From the NCBI GenBank assembly GCA_021604545.1, contig BQJE01000001.1:665444-729443 (forward strand): a stretch of DNA of 64,000 nt. Reading direction: 5' to 3'. Numbering within the stretch: position 1 is the stretch's first letter; each line of letters begins with the position of its first letter. The stretch comes from Micavibrio sp. (GTDB lineage Bacteria; Pseudomonadota; Alphaproteobacteria; Micavibrionales; Micavibrionaceae). Positions 56,421 through 64,000 of this stretch are shown here, in pieces. The notes below the pieces were generated by a model. It was not told the DNA's origin. It saw only the letters and a program-made list of their open reading frames with translations, and searched no databases. The position numbers were made by a program, and so were the translations under genes.

Positions 56421-57179
56421 TTATGCAACTTCATGTGTTTGCTGTTCGGACACGCTTAAGCTCTTTTCGAACCGTTCCTGAAACAACAACCGCGCCTCTG
56501 GGACGCCCTTACTGTGATGGGTGAACACCCAATGCTCAAGAAAATAGCCAGTCAATTGCAGACCAACCAGAACCTCTTTCGGGTCACTGTTGCGTCCACC
56601 GGGCTTTAAAAAATCCGGTAGGGGCAATAGTTTTTCCTTATATGGCCCTGCCGCTTCCTCACTGACTGCGCGGCCGGTTTTCGGGCTCATATAGGCCAAA
56701 CTATCTGCCGAACCACCACCCGCACATTTGCTAAAATCCAGCGAAAAGCCCAGTTCTCTTAGCAATGCCAACTCCCACATCACATAGGCCGGCGCCCAGA
56801 CATCGCTCTCCAGCGCTTCAAACAAGGCAACAAGACCGTGAAACAACCCCGGATGACCTTCGCGCTCGGGCAGCGCCGCATCACACAGAGCGCAAGCTGA
56901 TTGCAGCGCCGAAAGCCTTAGAGCATCCTGCATAAAGCGCGGCGCAAAGCTTTGTGACAGCTCTAACGTCAGCGAGCCGAGATCACCGTCAACCCGCGCC
57001 TGCCAGCGCGCATCCGCCAAATTACCGGCCTCTAACGTGCCGCGCATCTTTGTCCCGCGCGCCCCGCGTACATAACCGGCATGGCGGCCATTATTCTCGG
57101 TGAGCAACGACACCACCGCGCCACTTTCGCCGTGTGAGCGCGCCGCCAATACAATTCCTTGATCCTGCCATTGTTCCAT
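56421..57179 (-). CDS. recO: DNA repair protein RecO
   Basis: Recombination mediator that loads RecA with RecR. The 252-residue protein opens with WQDQGIVLAARSHGESGAVVSLLTE, the OB-fold start. HAGYVRGARGTKMR and an alpha-helical C-terminal part with CALCDAALPEREGHPGLF and WELALLRELGFSLDFSKCAGGG follow. Only some zinc-site cysteines are retained. It lies upstream of parC by about 50 bp on the same strand and is divergent from nadX. Confidence 0.9.
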   Translation of the reverse strand: MEQWQDQGIVLAARSHGESGAVVSLLTENNGRHAGYVRGARGTKMRGTLEAGNLADARWQARVDGDLGSLTLELSQSFAPRFMQDALRLSALQSACALCDAALPEREGHPGLFHGLVALFEALESDVWAPAYVMWELALLRELGFSLDFSKCAGGGSADSLAYMSPKTGRAVSEEAAGPYKEKLLPLPDFLKPGGRNSDPKEVLVGLQLTGYFLEHWVFTHHSKGVPEARLLFQERFEKSLSVSEQQTHEVA

Positions 57180-57220
57180 GGCAACAGTATGCTGCCATTA
57201 ACCACCAAAGGCCAGAGAGC

Positions 57221-58000
57221 ATGACAACCAAGATTGGAATAGCAGGCGTTGGCGCCATCGGCAGTACAGTGGCTCGCGCGCTTATTGAAGGCATTGATGG
57301 CTTTGAACTGGAATGCGCGTCCGAGATTAATCAGCCGGATGAATTTGATATTCCTTATGTTGATTTTGCCTCGCTGGCCGAGAGGTCCGATCTCATTATT
57401 GAATGCCTGCCTTCTAATGCCGTTCCAACGCTCACCAGTGAAGCGTTTTCACGTGATAAGGATATTATTATTATCACCAGCGCTGCATTGCTTATCCACC
57501 CTTCTATATTAGAACAACATAAAAGTTCAGCCAGCCGCATCATTGTACCATCTGGAGCCCTGGCGGGTCTGGATGGGGTAAGCGCACTTATGCACAGCGG
57601 GATAAAAAGTGCCACCATCATATCCACAAAGTTACCCACAGGCTTTTTAGGCGCACCTTTCGTGTCAGACCATAACATTGACCTTGAATGCGTCACAGAA
57701 AAGACCCGTTTGTTCAAAGGCAATGCATTAGAGGCTGCTCAAGGCTTTCCAGCCAATGTAAATGTTGCGGCAACGTTAAGCCTGGCTGGAATCGGTCCAG
57801 AGCGAACCGAAGTCGAGATCTGGGCTGACCCGAACGCCATGGGCAACAAACATGAAATTATTGTTGAAGGAAAGCTCTCGACGATAAGGGCCTCTGTGGA
57901 TAACTTACCCGATCCTGCCAACCCAAAGACATCCATTTTAGCCGCACAAAGCATCATTGCCGTTCTTAAAGGAATGAGCTCTCCGTTGGTGGTTTTGTAA
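57221..58000 (+). CDS. nadX: L-aspartate dehydrogenase
   Basis: NAD(P)-dependent oxidation of aspartate to iminoaspartate, which can feed NAD synthesis. The 259 residues contain the Rossmann GIAGVGAIGSTVARAL (6-21), LIIECLPSNAV, the SGALAGLDGV loop and PANVNVAATLSLAGIGPERTEVEIWADP, the family core. The ORF is open 29 codons upstream, but the ATG at 57221 has AGAGAG ahead and leaves the usual length. It is followed one base later by the phosphatase gene, so they are co-transcribed. Confidence 0.9.
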   Translation: MTTKIGIAGVGAIGSTVARALIEGIDGFELECASEINQPDEFDIPYVDFASLAERSDLIIECLPSNAVPTLTSEAFSRDKDIIIITSAALLIHPSILEQHKSSASRIIVPSGALAGLDGVSALMHSGIKSATIISTKLPTGFLGAPFVSDHNIDLECVTEKTRLFKGNALEAAQGFPANVNVAATLSLAGIGPERTEVEIWADPNAMGNKHEIIVEGKLSTIRASVDNLPDPANPKTSILAAQSIIAVLKGMSSPLVVL

Positions 58001-58001
58001 C

Positions 58002-58646
58002 ATGCTCCCACCCAAACATTTTTATATGATCCGTCACGGCGAAACAGAGGCCAATGCTGCTCGTGTTATGGCAGGCAGCACGAATTCCCCGCTAACTGAG
58101 CGTGGCCGCCAGCAAGCACAATCCGTTCATACGGTGCTTGAATCGCTAACAATCAAGCCGCAAACCATCATTCATTCGCATCTCTCCCGCGCCCGCGACA
58201 CAGCACATATCCTTAATGATGCATTGGGGGCTCATATTTATGAAGACGATGACTTAGCAGAAATGCACGTTGGAAGCTACGAAGGGGCCTCTTACGAAGA
58301 TTGTGGCCCGATCTTTGAACGCGAAATGAACCCACCGGGCGGTGAAACTCATGAAGATTTCTGTGCCCGTATCCGCCGCGGGCTGCATAACGCCCTCGAA
58401 AACCACGATCATAGTGTATTGGTCGTCTGTCATGGTGGTGTTCTGGCGGCACTGGGGAAATTATACGGTATTCGCGCCAAACATCTTTTCGAAAATTGTC
58501 ATCTATATGAATTTGAACCGGATGTGGGCAAAGAAAATTTTCCCTGGCAGGTTTGGCAACATGATCCTTGCGATAAAAATCCAGAAAAAATAATACGAAA
58601 AACGGCCATGCTTTTTCACGATGAGATCGAAGAAATTTCTTCCTGA
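58002..58646 (+). CDS. Histidine phosphatase family protein
   Basis: Phosphoglycerate-mutase-like phosphatase of 214 residues. The catalytic RHGETEAN starts at residue 11 (phospho-His12), and HSHLSRARDTA, a conserved arginine region, EMHVGSYEG and VVCHGGV with the second histidine complete the active site. Substrate is not predictable. The start follows the nadX stop by one base. Its last 31 bp overlap the end of folP on the other strand, and a 14-bp palindrome, GAAGAAATTTCTTC, encodes EEISS in both. Confidence 0.9.
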   Translation: MLPPKHFYMIRHGETEANAARVMAGSTNSPLTERGRQQAQSVHTVLESLTIKPQTIIHSHLSRARDTAHILNDALGAHIYEDDDLAEMHVGSYEGASYEDCGPIFEREMNPPGGETHEDFCARIRRGLHNALENHDHSVLVVCHGGVLAALGKLYGIRAKHLFENCHLYEFEPDVGKENFPWQVWQHDPCDKNPEKIIRKTAMLFHDEIEEISS

Positions 58647-59458
58647 ATTCTGAAGGCTTGTCGTGTCGCCGCAACATCATGGACTCTGTAAAACTGTACG
58701 CCTTGTGACAATCCCCAAAGGGCTGCTGAGAGTGAACCCGGAATCCGTTCTTCCGGCGGTTCATCATTTGAAATTTTGCCAATAAAACTTTTTCTGGAAA
58801 CACCAAGCATGATTGGCACACCTAAATCATGAAATCGTTTTATATTTCTGAGGATTAGAACGTTATCTTGGACAGTTTTTCCGAACCCGATACCCGGGTC
58901 AGCCACCACCATTGTGCTCGCGATACGGTGCGTTTCGCAAAGCTCTATACGCTGCTGTAAGTAATGAAAAATATCCTCCACTGCATTGTTATAGCGTGGA
59001 TTTTTTTGCATGTCTTGCGGATTACCCTGCTTGTGCATCAGAAAAACTGGAACCTGCGCCTCGCAGGCAATATTGATGCTCTCAGGATCATCTTCAAGTG
59101 CACTGATATCATTGATAATATTTGCTCCAGCTTTGAGCGCGGTCTTCATGGTTTGAGCATTTCGGGTATCAACAGACAAATATTTTGCCCTGCCTACCAG
59201 AGCTTCAATCACCGGCACAATACGATCAATTTCCTCTGCTACATCAAGAGCTTCCGAGCCAGGCCTCGTCGACTCGCCGCCGATGTCTAAAATGTCTGCT
59301 CCCTCCTGCAACAACGCAAGACCATGCTCTATCGCCCTATCAGGATTAATAAACTTACCGCCATCCGAGAAACTATCGGGGGTCACGTTAACCACCCCCA
59401 TGATGGCCGGAGTATGCTCCCATAATGATGCCAGCGCATGGTTCTTTAACGCACTCAC
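58616..59458 (-). CDS. folP: Dihydropteroate synthase
   Basis: Joins pterin diphosphate and para-aminobenzoate in folate synthesis. The 280 residues have MGVVNVTPDSFSDGG near residue 20, DIGGESTRPGS, YLSVDTRNAQT, and GFGKTVQDNVLILRNI with LGVSRKSFIG, all active-site loops. It starts directly against folK (four-base overlap at 59455-59458), a common folP-folK pairing. Its 3' end overlaps the phosphatase gene by 31 bp. Confidence 0.96.
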   Translation of the reverse strand: MSALKNHALASLWEHTPAIMGVVNVTPDSFSDGGKFINPDRAIEHGLALLQEGADILDIGGESTRPGSEALDVAEEIDRIVPVIEALVGRAKYLSVDTRNAQTMKTALKAGANIINDISALEDDPESINIACEAQVPVFLMHKQGNPQDMQKNPRYNNAVEDIFHYLQQRIELCETHRIASTMVVADPGIGFGKTVQDNVLILRNIKRFHDLGVPIMLGVSRKSFIGKISNDEPPEERIPGSLSAALWGLSQGVQFYRVHDVAATRQAFRIQEEISSISS

Positions 59459-59955
59459 GCGGCATCCTCCTCAATCAGTTTGAGCACTTGGTCAGCGGGT
59501 AAATCTTCGATCAATTCATCAATTGTTTTGTCTAAAACAGGGTGCCGCCAGCCCGGTGTGATTTCCCGTAAAGGCAAAAGGACGAAAGCCCGCTCGTGCA
59601 TGCGGGGGTGCGGCAGGACGAAAGCTGTCTCCCCAATCGCCTCATCGTCATAGGCTAGTAAATCAAGATCAATCAGCCGCGGAGCATTAAGCGTGCTTCT
59701 TTGGCGGCCAAAATCATCTTCTATGGCCAAAAGTGCCTCCAGAACCTGACGCGGAGCCTTATCCGTTTCAACCGCGACGACCGCATTGCAATACCAGGGA
59801 TCATCAGAGACAGGAACCGGCGCACTGCGCCATGTGTGAGAAGAAGCCACAACAGTTACCCCTGCCCGATCCAGAGCAAGCTTAGCGGCTTCCAATGTCT
59901 GTTCAGGAGAACCAAATCGACTTGGTAAATTTGCGCCCAATCCCACAAATATCAT
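59455..59955 (-). CDS. folK: 2-amino-4-hydroxy-6-hydroxymethyldihydropteridine pyrophosphokinase
   Basis: Transfers pyrophosphate from ATP to the pterin, the step before FolP. The 166 residues show VGLGANLPSRFG, SHTWRSAPVP, WYCNAVVAVET and RLIDLDLLAYDD with HPRMHERAFVLLPL, the canonical motifs. A stem-loop (59956-59988) immediately precedes the start codon and covers the ribosome-binding site, so translation may be RNA-structure dependent. Confidence 0.95.
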   Translation of the reverse strand: MIFVGLGANLPSRFGSPEQTLEAAKLALDRAGVTVVASSHTWRSAPVPVSDDPWYCNAVVAVETDKAPRQVLEALLAIEDDFGRQRSTLNAPRLIDLDLLAYDDEAIGETAFVLPHPRMHERAFVLLPLREITPGWRHPVLDKTIDELIEDLPADQVLKLIEEDAA

Positions 59956-59988
59956 AAGGCCATTCCTTTTGCTTTAGGGAATGACCTT
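59956..59988 (-). promoter_or_regulatory. Hairpin sequestering the folK ribosome-binding site
   Basis: On the minus strand AAGGTCATTCCC and GGAATGGCCTT can pair with one mismatch around a short loop, and the second arm ends at the ATG of folK. The AGGA site lies at the edge of the stem. No T-run follows, so it is not a terminator for the upstream mepK-like gene. Confidence 0.35.
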
Positions 59989-60020
59989 ATAACGCGCTTC
60001 TAGTAAGCATTCAAAGAAAT

Positions 60021-60608
60021 TTATGACCAGCTGCGGACCGTGCCAGTATCAACATGGACAAAATCACTGCTGCCGTAATAACCAACACCGCCAGCACGCA
60101 ACGATTTAGCGATATTACGAAGCTTCTGCGTGCTGTAGCCCGGCATACGAATATCCATAGCCTGACCGTACATATGGAACGAATTACGAGCCACACCAGT
60201 ACTCACACGACGAAGCATCGCATTCGTCTTGGGGCTACGGTAACCAGACAGCACCTCAAACGGCTTACGCGTACCGGCCTTTTCCTGCAGAATGCTGATA
60301 ATGTCTAAAACCCGTGGGTCCATCGGAAACACATCGCCTGTGCGGAAATCACGCAGGACATAATTTAAACGATCAAACGCTGCTGGCATGTATTTATCGC
60401 CAACGCGGTAAACACCAGAAAAGCTTTCGCCGGTATGTTGATGACGGAAAGAAACGCGGCGCTCAGCATAAGCAGCGCTCGCAGTTTTTACAGGGGCAAG
60501 CGGCGCAATGGCCCCAAGCATCCCGACCAGACCCATTTTAAGAAGATCGCGGCGCTCGAGTTTCGGCGCTTCGATAATTTCACGGCTATTTAATTCTTCA
60601 AGTAACAT
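60021..60608 (-). CDS. MepK-like peptidoglycan endopeptidase (DUF882/M15 family)
   Basis: Probable periplasmic zinc enzyme cleaving peptidoglycan crosslinks. The 195 residues begin with a twin-arginine-like signal (ERRDLLKMG near residue 18, hydrophobic run to about residue 40). The core has LSGYRSPKTNAML, NSFHMYGQAMDIRMPG with a zinc His and Asp, and VHVDTG with the final His. E. coli pairs this family (ycbK/mepK) with ycbB/ldtD; here too it lies directly downstream of the L,D-transpeptidase gene. The first 17 residues before the RR are longer than usual. Confidence 0.9.
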   Translation of the reverse strand: MLLEELNSREIIEAPKLERRDLLKMGLVGMLGAIAPLAPVKTASAAYAERRVSFRHQHTGESFSGVYRVGDKYMPAAFDRLNYVLRDFRTGDVFPMDPRVLDIISILQEKAGTRKPFEVLSGYRSPKTNAMLRRVSTGVARNSFHMYGQAMDIRMPGYSTQKLRNIAKSLRAGGVGYYGSSDFVHVDTGTVRSWS

Positions 60609-60748
60609 AGATAAAACCTTTTGTAATTGAACTCAGTAAGGACGTAATGAATACGCGAGGCGTTTCTATACAGATTTCCCGGGCGAGTAAAGAGTGAATG
60701 TGATGAATGTATAATTAGCGAAAATGTGATTAGAGAGAATATGCGCGC

Positions 60749-62482
60749 TTAGAGTGAGGACGCAACTCTCCCGCTTTCGCCATTATAATGCACGGGAATG
60801 TGAAAACCGTCAATATCTGCAAGCAAATCAATCAGCTTGTTGTCATAGTTATAAACATCGGTGCCATAGACAACCTGGCCTTTGTCACCGATCCAGGCAG
60901 TATAATACAATACGTAAACCGGCATGCGCTCGGCCACCTTATGATCTGTTTCTTTGTTAGTTTCAAAGACTTCGTCCATATAATTCTGATTCCAGCCCTG
61001 TTCCCGGCCCATCACAAAGCTGGCAACTTTTTCGGGGTATTTCATACGGATGCAACCGGATGACACCGCGCGCTCTGGCTTATCAAAGTACTCAGGGTGA
61101 TTGGTATCGTGCAGATACATATTGTAATCATTGGGCATCAGAATACGCACGCGCCCCAGCGGATTGTGCTCACCGGGTGTTTGTACCATACGAATACCAT
61201 GAAGCTCCTTGGTGGAAACATTGTTCCAATCAATCGAAGCCGGGTCGAGAGTGATCGCGTTACGGCCATAGCCACGGAACAACTCAATACCTTTATCGGA
61301 TAAGTAATTCGAATTTTCCTGAACTTTGGGCAAAATATCAAACTTTTTGACCGTTGGTGGAATGGTCCATTTAGGGTTCAAACGCACCCCTCTGACTTCT
61401 GTTTTAAATGTCCGTGTACGGCGCCATGGGCTACCTACAATCACTGGCATCTCCAACTTGACCCGCCCTTGATCCAGCGCCCAAAGGGTCGCCGAAGGAA
61501 TGTTCACGACAATAAAACGATCCGGTTTTTGTTCCTCTACCCAGCGCAAACGCTCCATATTCGCGACCAGCTGTAGCATCTTGTCATTCTTGGTACGATT
61601 TAAAAGCTGTAGCGTCTTGTCACCAATAATGCCATCAGGCTCCAACTCATTGGCGCGCTGAAACTTCATCACGGCGGCGGCCAGCGCATCATCATATTTA
61701 CCCTTGTTCCGCTCTGGCTGCGGCAATCCCATACGCGCACGCAGCTTGGGTATAGCCTTATGACCCCAGCCGGGCTTCATTAGACCACCAAAGATGATCG
61801 GCAGATGTTGTTCGTAAACCTCGACATCTTGCTCTGACAAACGGATCAGCTCTTTTTGTAATTTTTTATAGGTCGTGCTTTTGGGCTCAATCGCTTTCAG
61901 AGCCTTGTCAAAACGATTGCGATCAGAAAGGAACCCAAGAATGTCATAGCTCTGCATCGGGGCGCGCCAGTCATCCGGATCGAGCTTAATGCTTTTCGGA
62001 TTCACACGAATACCGCTGAGGTCACGCGCATAACGAATAAAAGCATCCGTCAGAAGCAGCTCTAATTCGGCCTTCTTCAACATGTTCGGGTTTTCAATCT
62101 GGTCGCGAATTTTTTCGATATGGTAGTTGTATGGGTTCAAACCATGCGTCCAGGATGTCTCTAGCACCTCAAGGAATTTTTCGGCGTGAGAGTAAGACCG
62201 GCGGTCGCCCATCCAAAATGGCTGACTTCCGCGCGTATCATAGTAAACCTGCATCGCCTTGCTATCATGAAAGCGGGTTTTACCAATACGACCGGAGCTG
62301 AGGGCATTGCCCAGAGAAGCTTTCATCAGGAAGGAGGCTTTTTCAGACCGTGCAGCTTCTGCAACCGGATCAATATACTGACCCATAGAAGATGCAGAAA
62401 ACCCCAAAAGGCCTGTGGATAACACTATGAGTATTATCGATAGGCCGTTCAAAATCTTGATATTTATGTCTTTGCTATGCAT
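60749..62482 (-). CDS. L,D-transpeptidase of the YcbB/LdtD type
   Basis: Forms 3-3 crosslinks in peptidoglycan. The 577-residue protein has an N-terminal hydrophobic segment (residues 9-30, signal or anchor) and a long helical region. A peptidoglycan-binding domain near residues 260-295 (AVMKFQRANELEPDGIIGD) and the YkuD catalytic domain follow, with HDTNHPEYF and SSGCIRMKYP, catalytic Cys477. ERAVSSGCIR is the diagnostic block. It pairs with the MepK-like gene downstream. Possible control by the LdtR-like regulator at 49729 is inference. Confidence 0.93.
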   Translation of the reverse strand: MHSKDINIKILNGLSIILIVLSTGLLGFSASSMGQYIDPVAEAARSEKASFLMKASLGNALSSGRIGKTRFHDSKAMQVYYDTRGSQPFWMGDRRSYSHAEKFLEVLETSWTHGLNPYNYHIEKIRDQIENPNMLKKAELELLLTDAFIRYARDLSGIRVNPKSIKLDPDDWRAPMQSYDILGFLSDRNRFDKALKAIEPKSTTYKKLQKELIRLSEQDVEVYEQHLPIIFGGLMKPGWGHKAIPKLRARMGLPQPERNKGKYDDALAAAVMKFQRANELEPDGIIGDKTLQLLNRTKNDKMLQLVANMERLRWVEEQKPDRFIVVNIPSATLWALDQGRVKLEMPVIVGSPWRRTRTFKTEVRGVRLNPKWTIPPTVKKFDILPKVQENSNYLSDKGIELFRGYGRNAITLDPASIDWNNVSTKELHGIRMVQTPGEHNPLGRVRILMPNDYNMYLHDTNHPEYFDKPERAVSSGCIRMKYPEKVASFVMGREQGWNQNYMDEVFETNKETDHKVAERMPVYVLYYTAWIGDKGQVVYGTDVYNYDNKLIDLLADIDGFHIPVHYNGESGRVASSL

Positions 62483-62642
62483 GGATCTCGTGAAACTACT
62501 ATGAACCGATAATCTGATCCTATCACAAAAACCGTTAAAAGAGACTTAGTAATGTATGGAAATAGGTTGCTTTTTATAGCCTTTCTATGCCCTAGAAAGC
62601 TATTTCAGCATCGCCAAATTTTATAAAATAAATTAGATGCAG

Positions 62643-63152
62643 TTACGCTTGAACCACCTCCGGCGGCTCTTTGCGTCTTTCCGGCCCCTCATACTCCATT
62701 TCTCTCGTGCGCCGGTCAGGACCTGTGTAAGCATCAGAAGCAACAAACAACCGCGGTGATTCAATAACCCTTACAATTCTTTTTGCTAAAGCATCAGCGG
62801 CAAATGGCTTGACTAAATACTCTGATATTCCGGCATCTCTGGCCCTGACAACTCTGGTGTAGTGACCTGATCCAGCTGTCATTATAATAGGCACATATAT
62901 ATTTGGAGAGTTTTTATTCGTCCTGATCATGCGCGTAAGTTGTATACCATGATCAGGGTTTTCAAGCCAATCTGACATAACGATGTCATGTTTTGTCTGA
63001 CAGAATTTTGCAAAGGCCCCCTCTATATCATAAGCAGCTTGTATATTTCGTTCCGGGACAGTGAGCATATTTAAAACATTTTTAATCAGCTGGTACATAG
63101 CCGTTGAACTTTCAACAACCAGGACATTAACGTTTTTAAAATCATACGACAT
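62643..63152 (-). CDS. Stand-alone receiver with GPDRR tail, second copy
   Basis: CheY-like single-domain protein of 169 residues, paralogous to the receiver at 21414-21989. The phospho-acceptor Asp61 (MSDW), Thr92 (MTAGSG) and Lys115 (LVKP) are kept. The usual acidic pair is reduced to Glu14-Ser15 (VVESS), so metal binding may be altered. After the receiver come GPDRRTREMEYEGPERR (144-160), a double version of the tail motif. The helical partner gene lies 22 bp upstream, the reverse of the order at the first locus. Confidence 0.87.
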   Translation of the reverse strand: MSYDFKNVNVLVVESSTAMYQLIKNVLNMLTVPERNIQAAYDIEGAFAKFCQTKHDIVMSDWLENPDHGIQLTRMIRTNKNSPNIYVPIIMTAGSGHYTRVVRARDAGISEYLVKPFAADALAKRIVRVIESPRLFVASDAYTGPDRRTREMEYEGPERRKEPPEVVQA

Positions 63153-63174
63153 AAGACACTCTAGGTATTGCTAA

Positions 63175-63645
63175 TTACTTTTTTTGCTGATAACGAATGC
63201 AAGCGTTTTGCAACTCATCCACCAAAGCCAAACACACCTTATCTTTTTCATCCTTAATTTCTAGAGACAGAAGCGCGTCTACTGCTTTTTTATAAGCCAC
63301 CAGCATTTCAAGGATATTTTTATCTATTGATTTTTCAGTATCCAGAAAATCAACAACGACGTCACTGATATGCGTGATGCTGGGGTAATGAAAAAGAGAG
63401 CCTTGGGCTCTAAGTTGCATGATCGGGTCCAAGATAGCCCCTAAAGATGTTTTTATATCCGTGGTGCCTTTTTGAATAGACAATAAAGTCTTATCCAAAC
63501 TGCCTAACAACTCAATAGCTATGGGCTTAAAATCAACCGTGTTTTCTTCTATAGACTTTTGAGCTTTCTTTAAATCTTCTTCCTTGAAGCCGCCATGGCC
63601 AACTTTCTGTTTCAATGTATTTTGAGGTTTAACCAATTTGCTCAT
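63175..63645 (-). CDS. All-helical partner protein of receiver, second copy
   Basis: Unrecognised 156-residue soluble helical protein, paralogous to the gene at 21970-22485. AGGA lies nine bases before the ATG. The conserved blocks are LKQKVGHGGFKEEDLKKAQ at the start, FHYPSITHISDVVVDFLD in the middle and LEMLVAYKKAVDALL near the end. No HPt phospho-histidine motif is obvious. It is first in a two-gene unit with the receiver at 62643-63152. Confidence 0.8.
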   Translation of the reverse strand: MSKLVKPQNTLKQKVGHGGFKEEDLKKAQKSIEENTVDFKPIAIELLGSLDKTLLSIQKGTTDIKTSLGAILDPIMQLRAQGSLFHYPSITHISDVVVDFLDTEKSIDKNILEMLVAYKKAVDALLSLEIKDEKDKVCLALVDELQNACIRYQQKK

Positions 63646-63704
63646 GCGTTAAGTCCTGTGATTAGTTGTCCAATGATGTCTGATATATAAGTACGGGCTA
63701 GCAT

Positions 63705-63733
63705 ATTTTAATATGAGCTTTTATTACATTCAA
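63705..63733 (-). promoter_or_regulatory. Possible promoter of the second receiver module
   Basis: On the minus strand TTGAAT (63733-63728), a 17-base spacer and TAAAAT (63710-63705) lie about 60 bp before the helical-protein gene. The rest of 63646-63913 is AT-rich sequence with nothing else recognisable. Confidence 0.45.
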
Positions 63734-63913
63734 GGCAATGTTCTCACATTCGTATCCATTTTGCGATAGGTTAAGTGTCCTATATCAACTGCTTTTTATA
63801 TTTTCTTAATTAATGCCTGTTGTTAAACTCCATATAGCGCTTTTTCATACAGGATATATAAAAAACAGAGGCGGGCGGATTAAAAAAATTTAGCCCTCTA
63901 TAACCCGATAAAA

Positions 63914-64000
63914 TCAAAGATCCACAAACACATGCGTTTCGGCTTTAGCGCCAGGGTGGGTGACGGCGCCGTCCCGGGCCGGACCGACCTGCTGGGCGAA
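63914..64000 (-). CDS. C-terminal end of an unidentified protein
   Basis: The frame enters from the right edge and gives 28 residues ending THPGAKAETHVFVDL before a TGA at 63916-63914. The composition is markedly GC-richer than the preceding 270 bp, which supports real coding sequence. The fragment is too short to name the protein. Confidence 0.6.
   Translation of the reverse strand, partial: FAQQVGPARDGAVTHPGAKAETHVFVDL

Overview
The window is 64 kb of chromosome from a Gram-negative alphaproteobacterium. The evidence is the outer-membrane machinery (lptD, bamE, OmpA-like lipoprotein), several alphaproteobacterial gene neighbourhoods (rpmF-plsX-fabH-ihfA-merR with divergent bamE; hom-glpX-recJ; nrdR-ribD-ribE-ribH-nusB; LdtR-type regulator divergent from hemB), a class I PHA synthase and a flagellar motor. 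The tRNA-His keeps the ordinary bacterial G-1:C73 pair. The Rhodobacterales/Rhizobiales/Caulobacterales group has lost this pair, so the organism more likely belongs to the Rhodospirillales/Micavibrio-like side of the class. That placement is inference. There are no rRNA genes, insertion sequences, prophage genes or CRISPR arrays.

Layout. 1-5.6 kb: protein quality control on the minus strand (lon, clpP, tig), interrupted by an unknown gene lying between two copies of a palindromic repeat. 5.6-8.3 kb: tRNA-Leu and tRNA-His, each followed at its 3' end by a palindromic element, with nnrD between them and glnA after. 8.3-20.2 kb: a secreted unknown, parE, a YdbH/AsmA-like protein, a small membrane coiled-coil protein, an SLC13/RCK transporter, lptD and a DEAD-box helicase. 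20.3-23 kb: hisI, a Cys/His-rich membrane protein, a receiver plus helical-partner pair and an orphan gene. 23-30.8 kb: recJ, glpX, hom, an OmpA-like lipoprotein, phaC and an ankyrin protein. 31-39.7 kb: gamma carbonic anhydrase-like protein, a 579-bp gene-poor stretch, rpsI-rplM, cutA, tRNA-Pro and the fabH/plsX/rpmF block. 39.7-47.7 kb: hppA, fliL, nusB, riboflavin genes, nrdR, glyA and rpiB. 47.8-54 kb: unknowns, gcdH, LdtR-like regulator, hemB and motAB. 54-64 kb: parC, recO, aspartate dehydrogenase, a histidine phosphatase, folP-folK, mepK-like and ldtD-like peptidoglycan enzymes, then a second receiver plus helical-partner pair.

How the genes relate. Most of the window is housekeeping. 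Both subunits of topoisomerase IV (parE, parC) are present but about 42 kb apart. Envelope construction is well represented (lptD, bamE, YdbH-like, plsX/fabH, L,D-transpeptidase, MepK-like hydrolase, LdtR-like regulator). The flagellar motor is represented by motAB and a detached fliL.

The best candidate for an undescribed system is the two-gene module found at both 21.4-22.5 kb and 62.6-63.6 kb. Each copy pairs a stand-alone receiver that ends in a GPDRR-type basic tail with a small all-helical protein of unrecognised family, and the two copies are paralogous in both genes. Other points to re-examine are a strong promoter facing a gene-free region at 31.5 kb, a 119-bp palindrome after rpsI, a recurrent TTGACAT promoter element before orphan genes, lysine-rich tails on three unrelated proteins, and repeats placed at gene and tRNA 3' ends.
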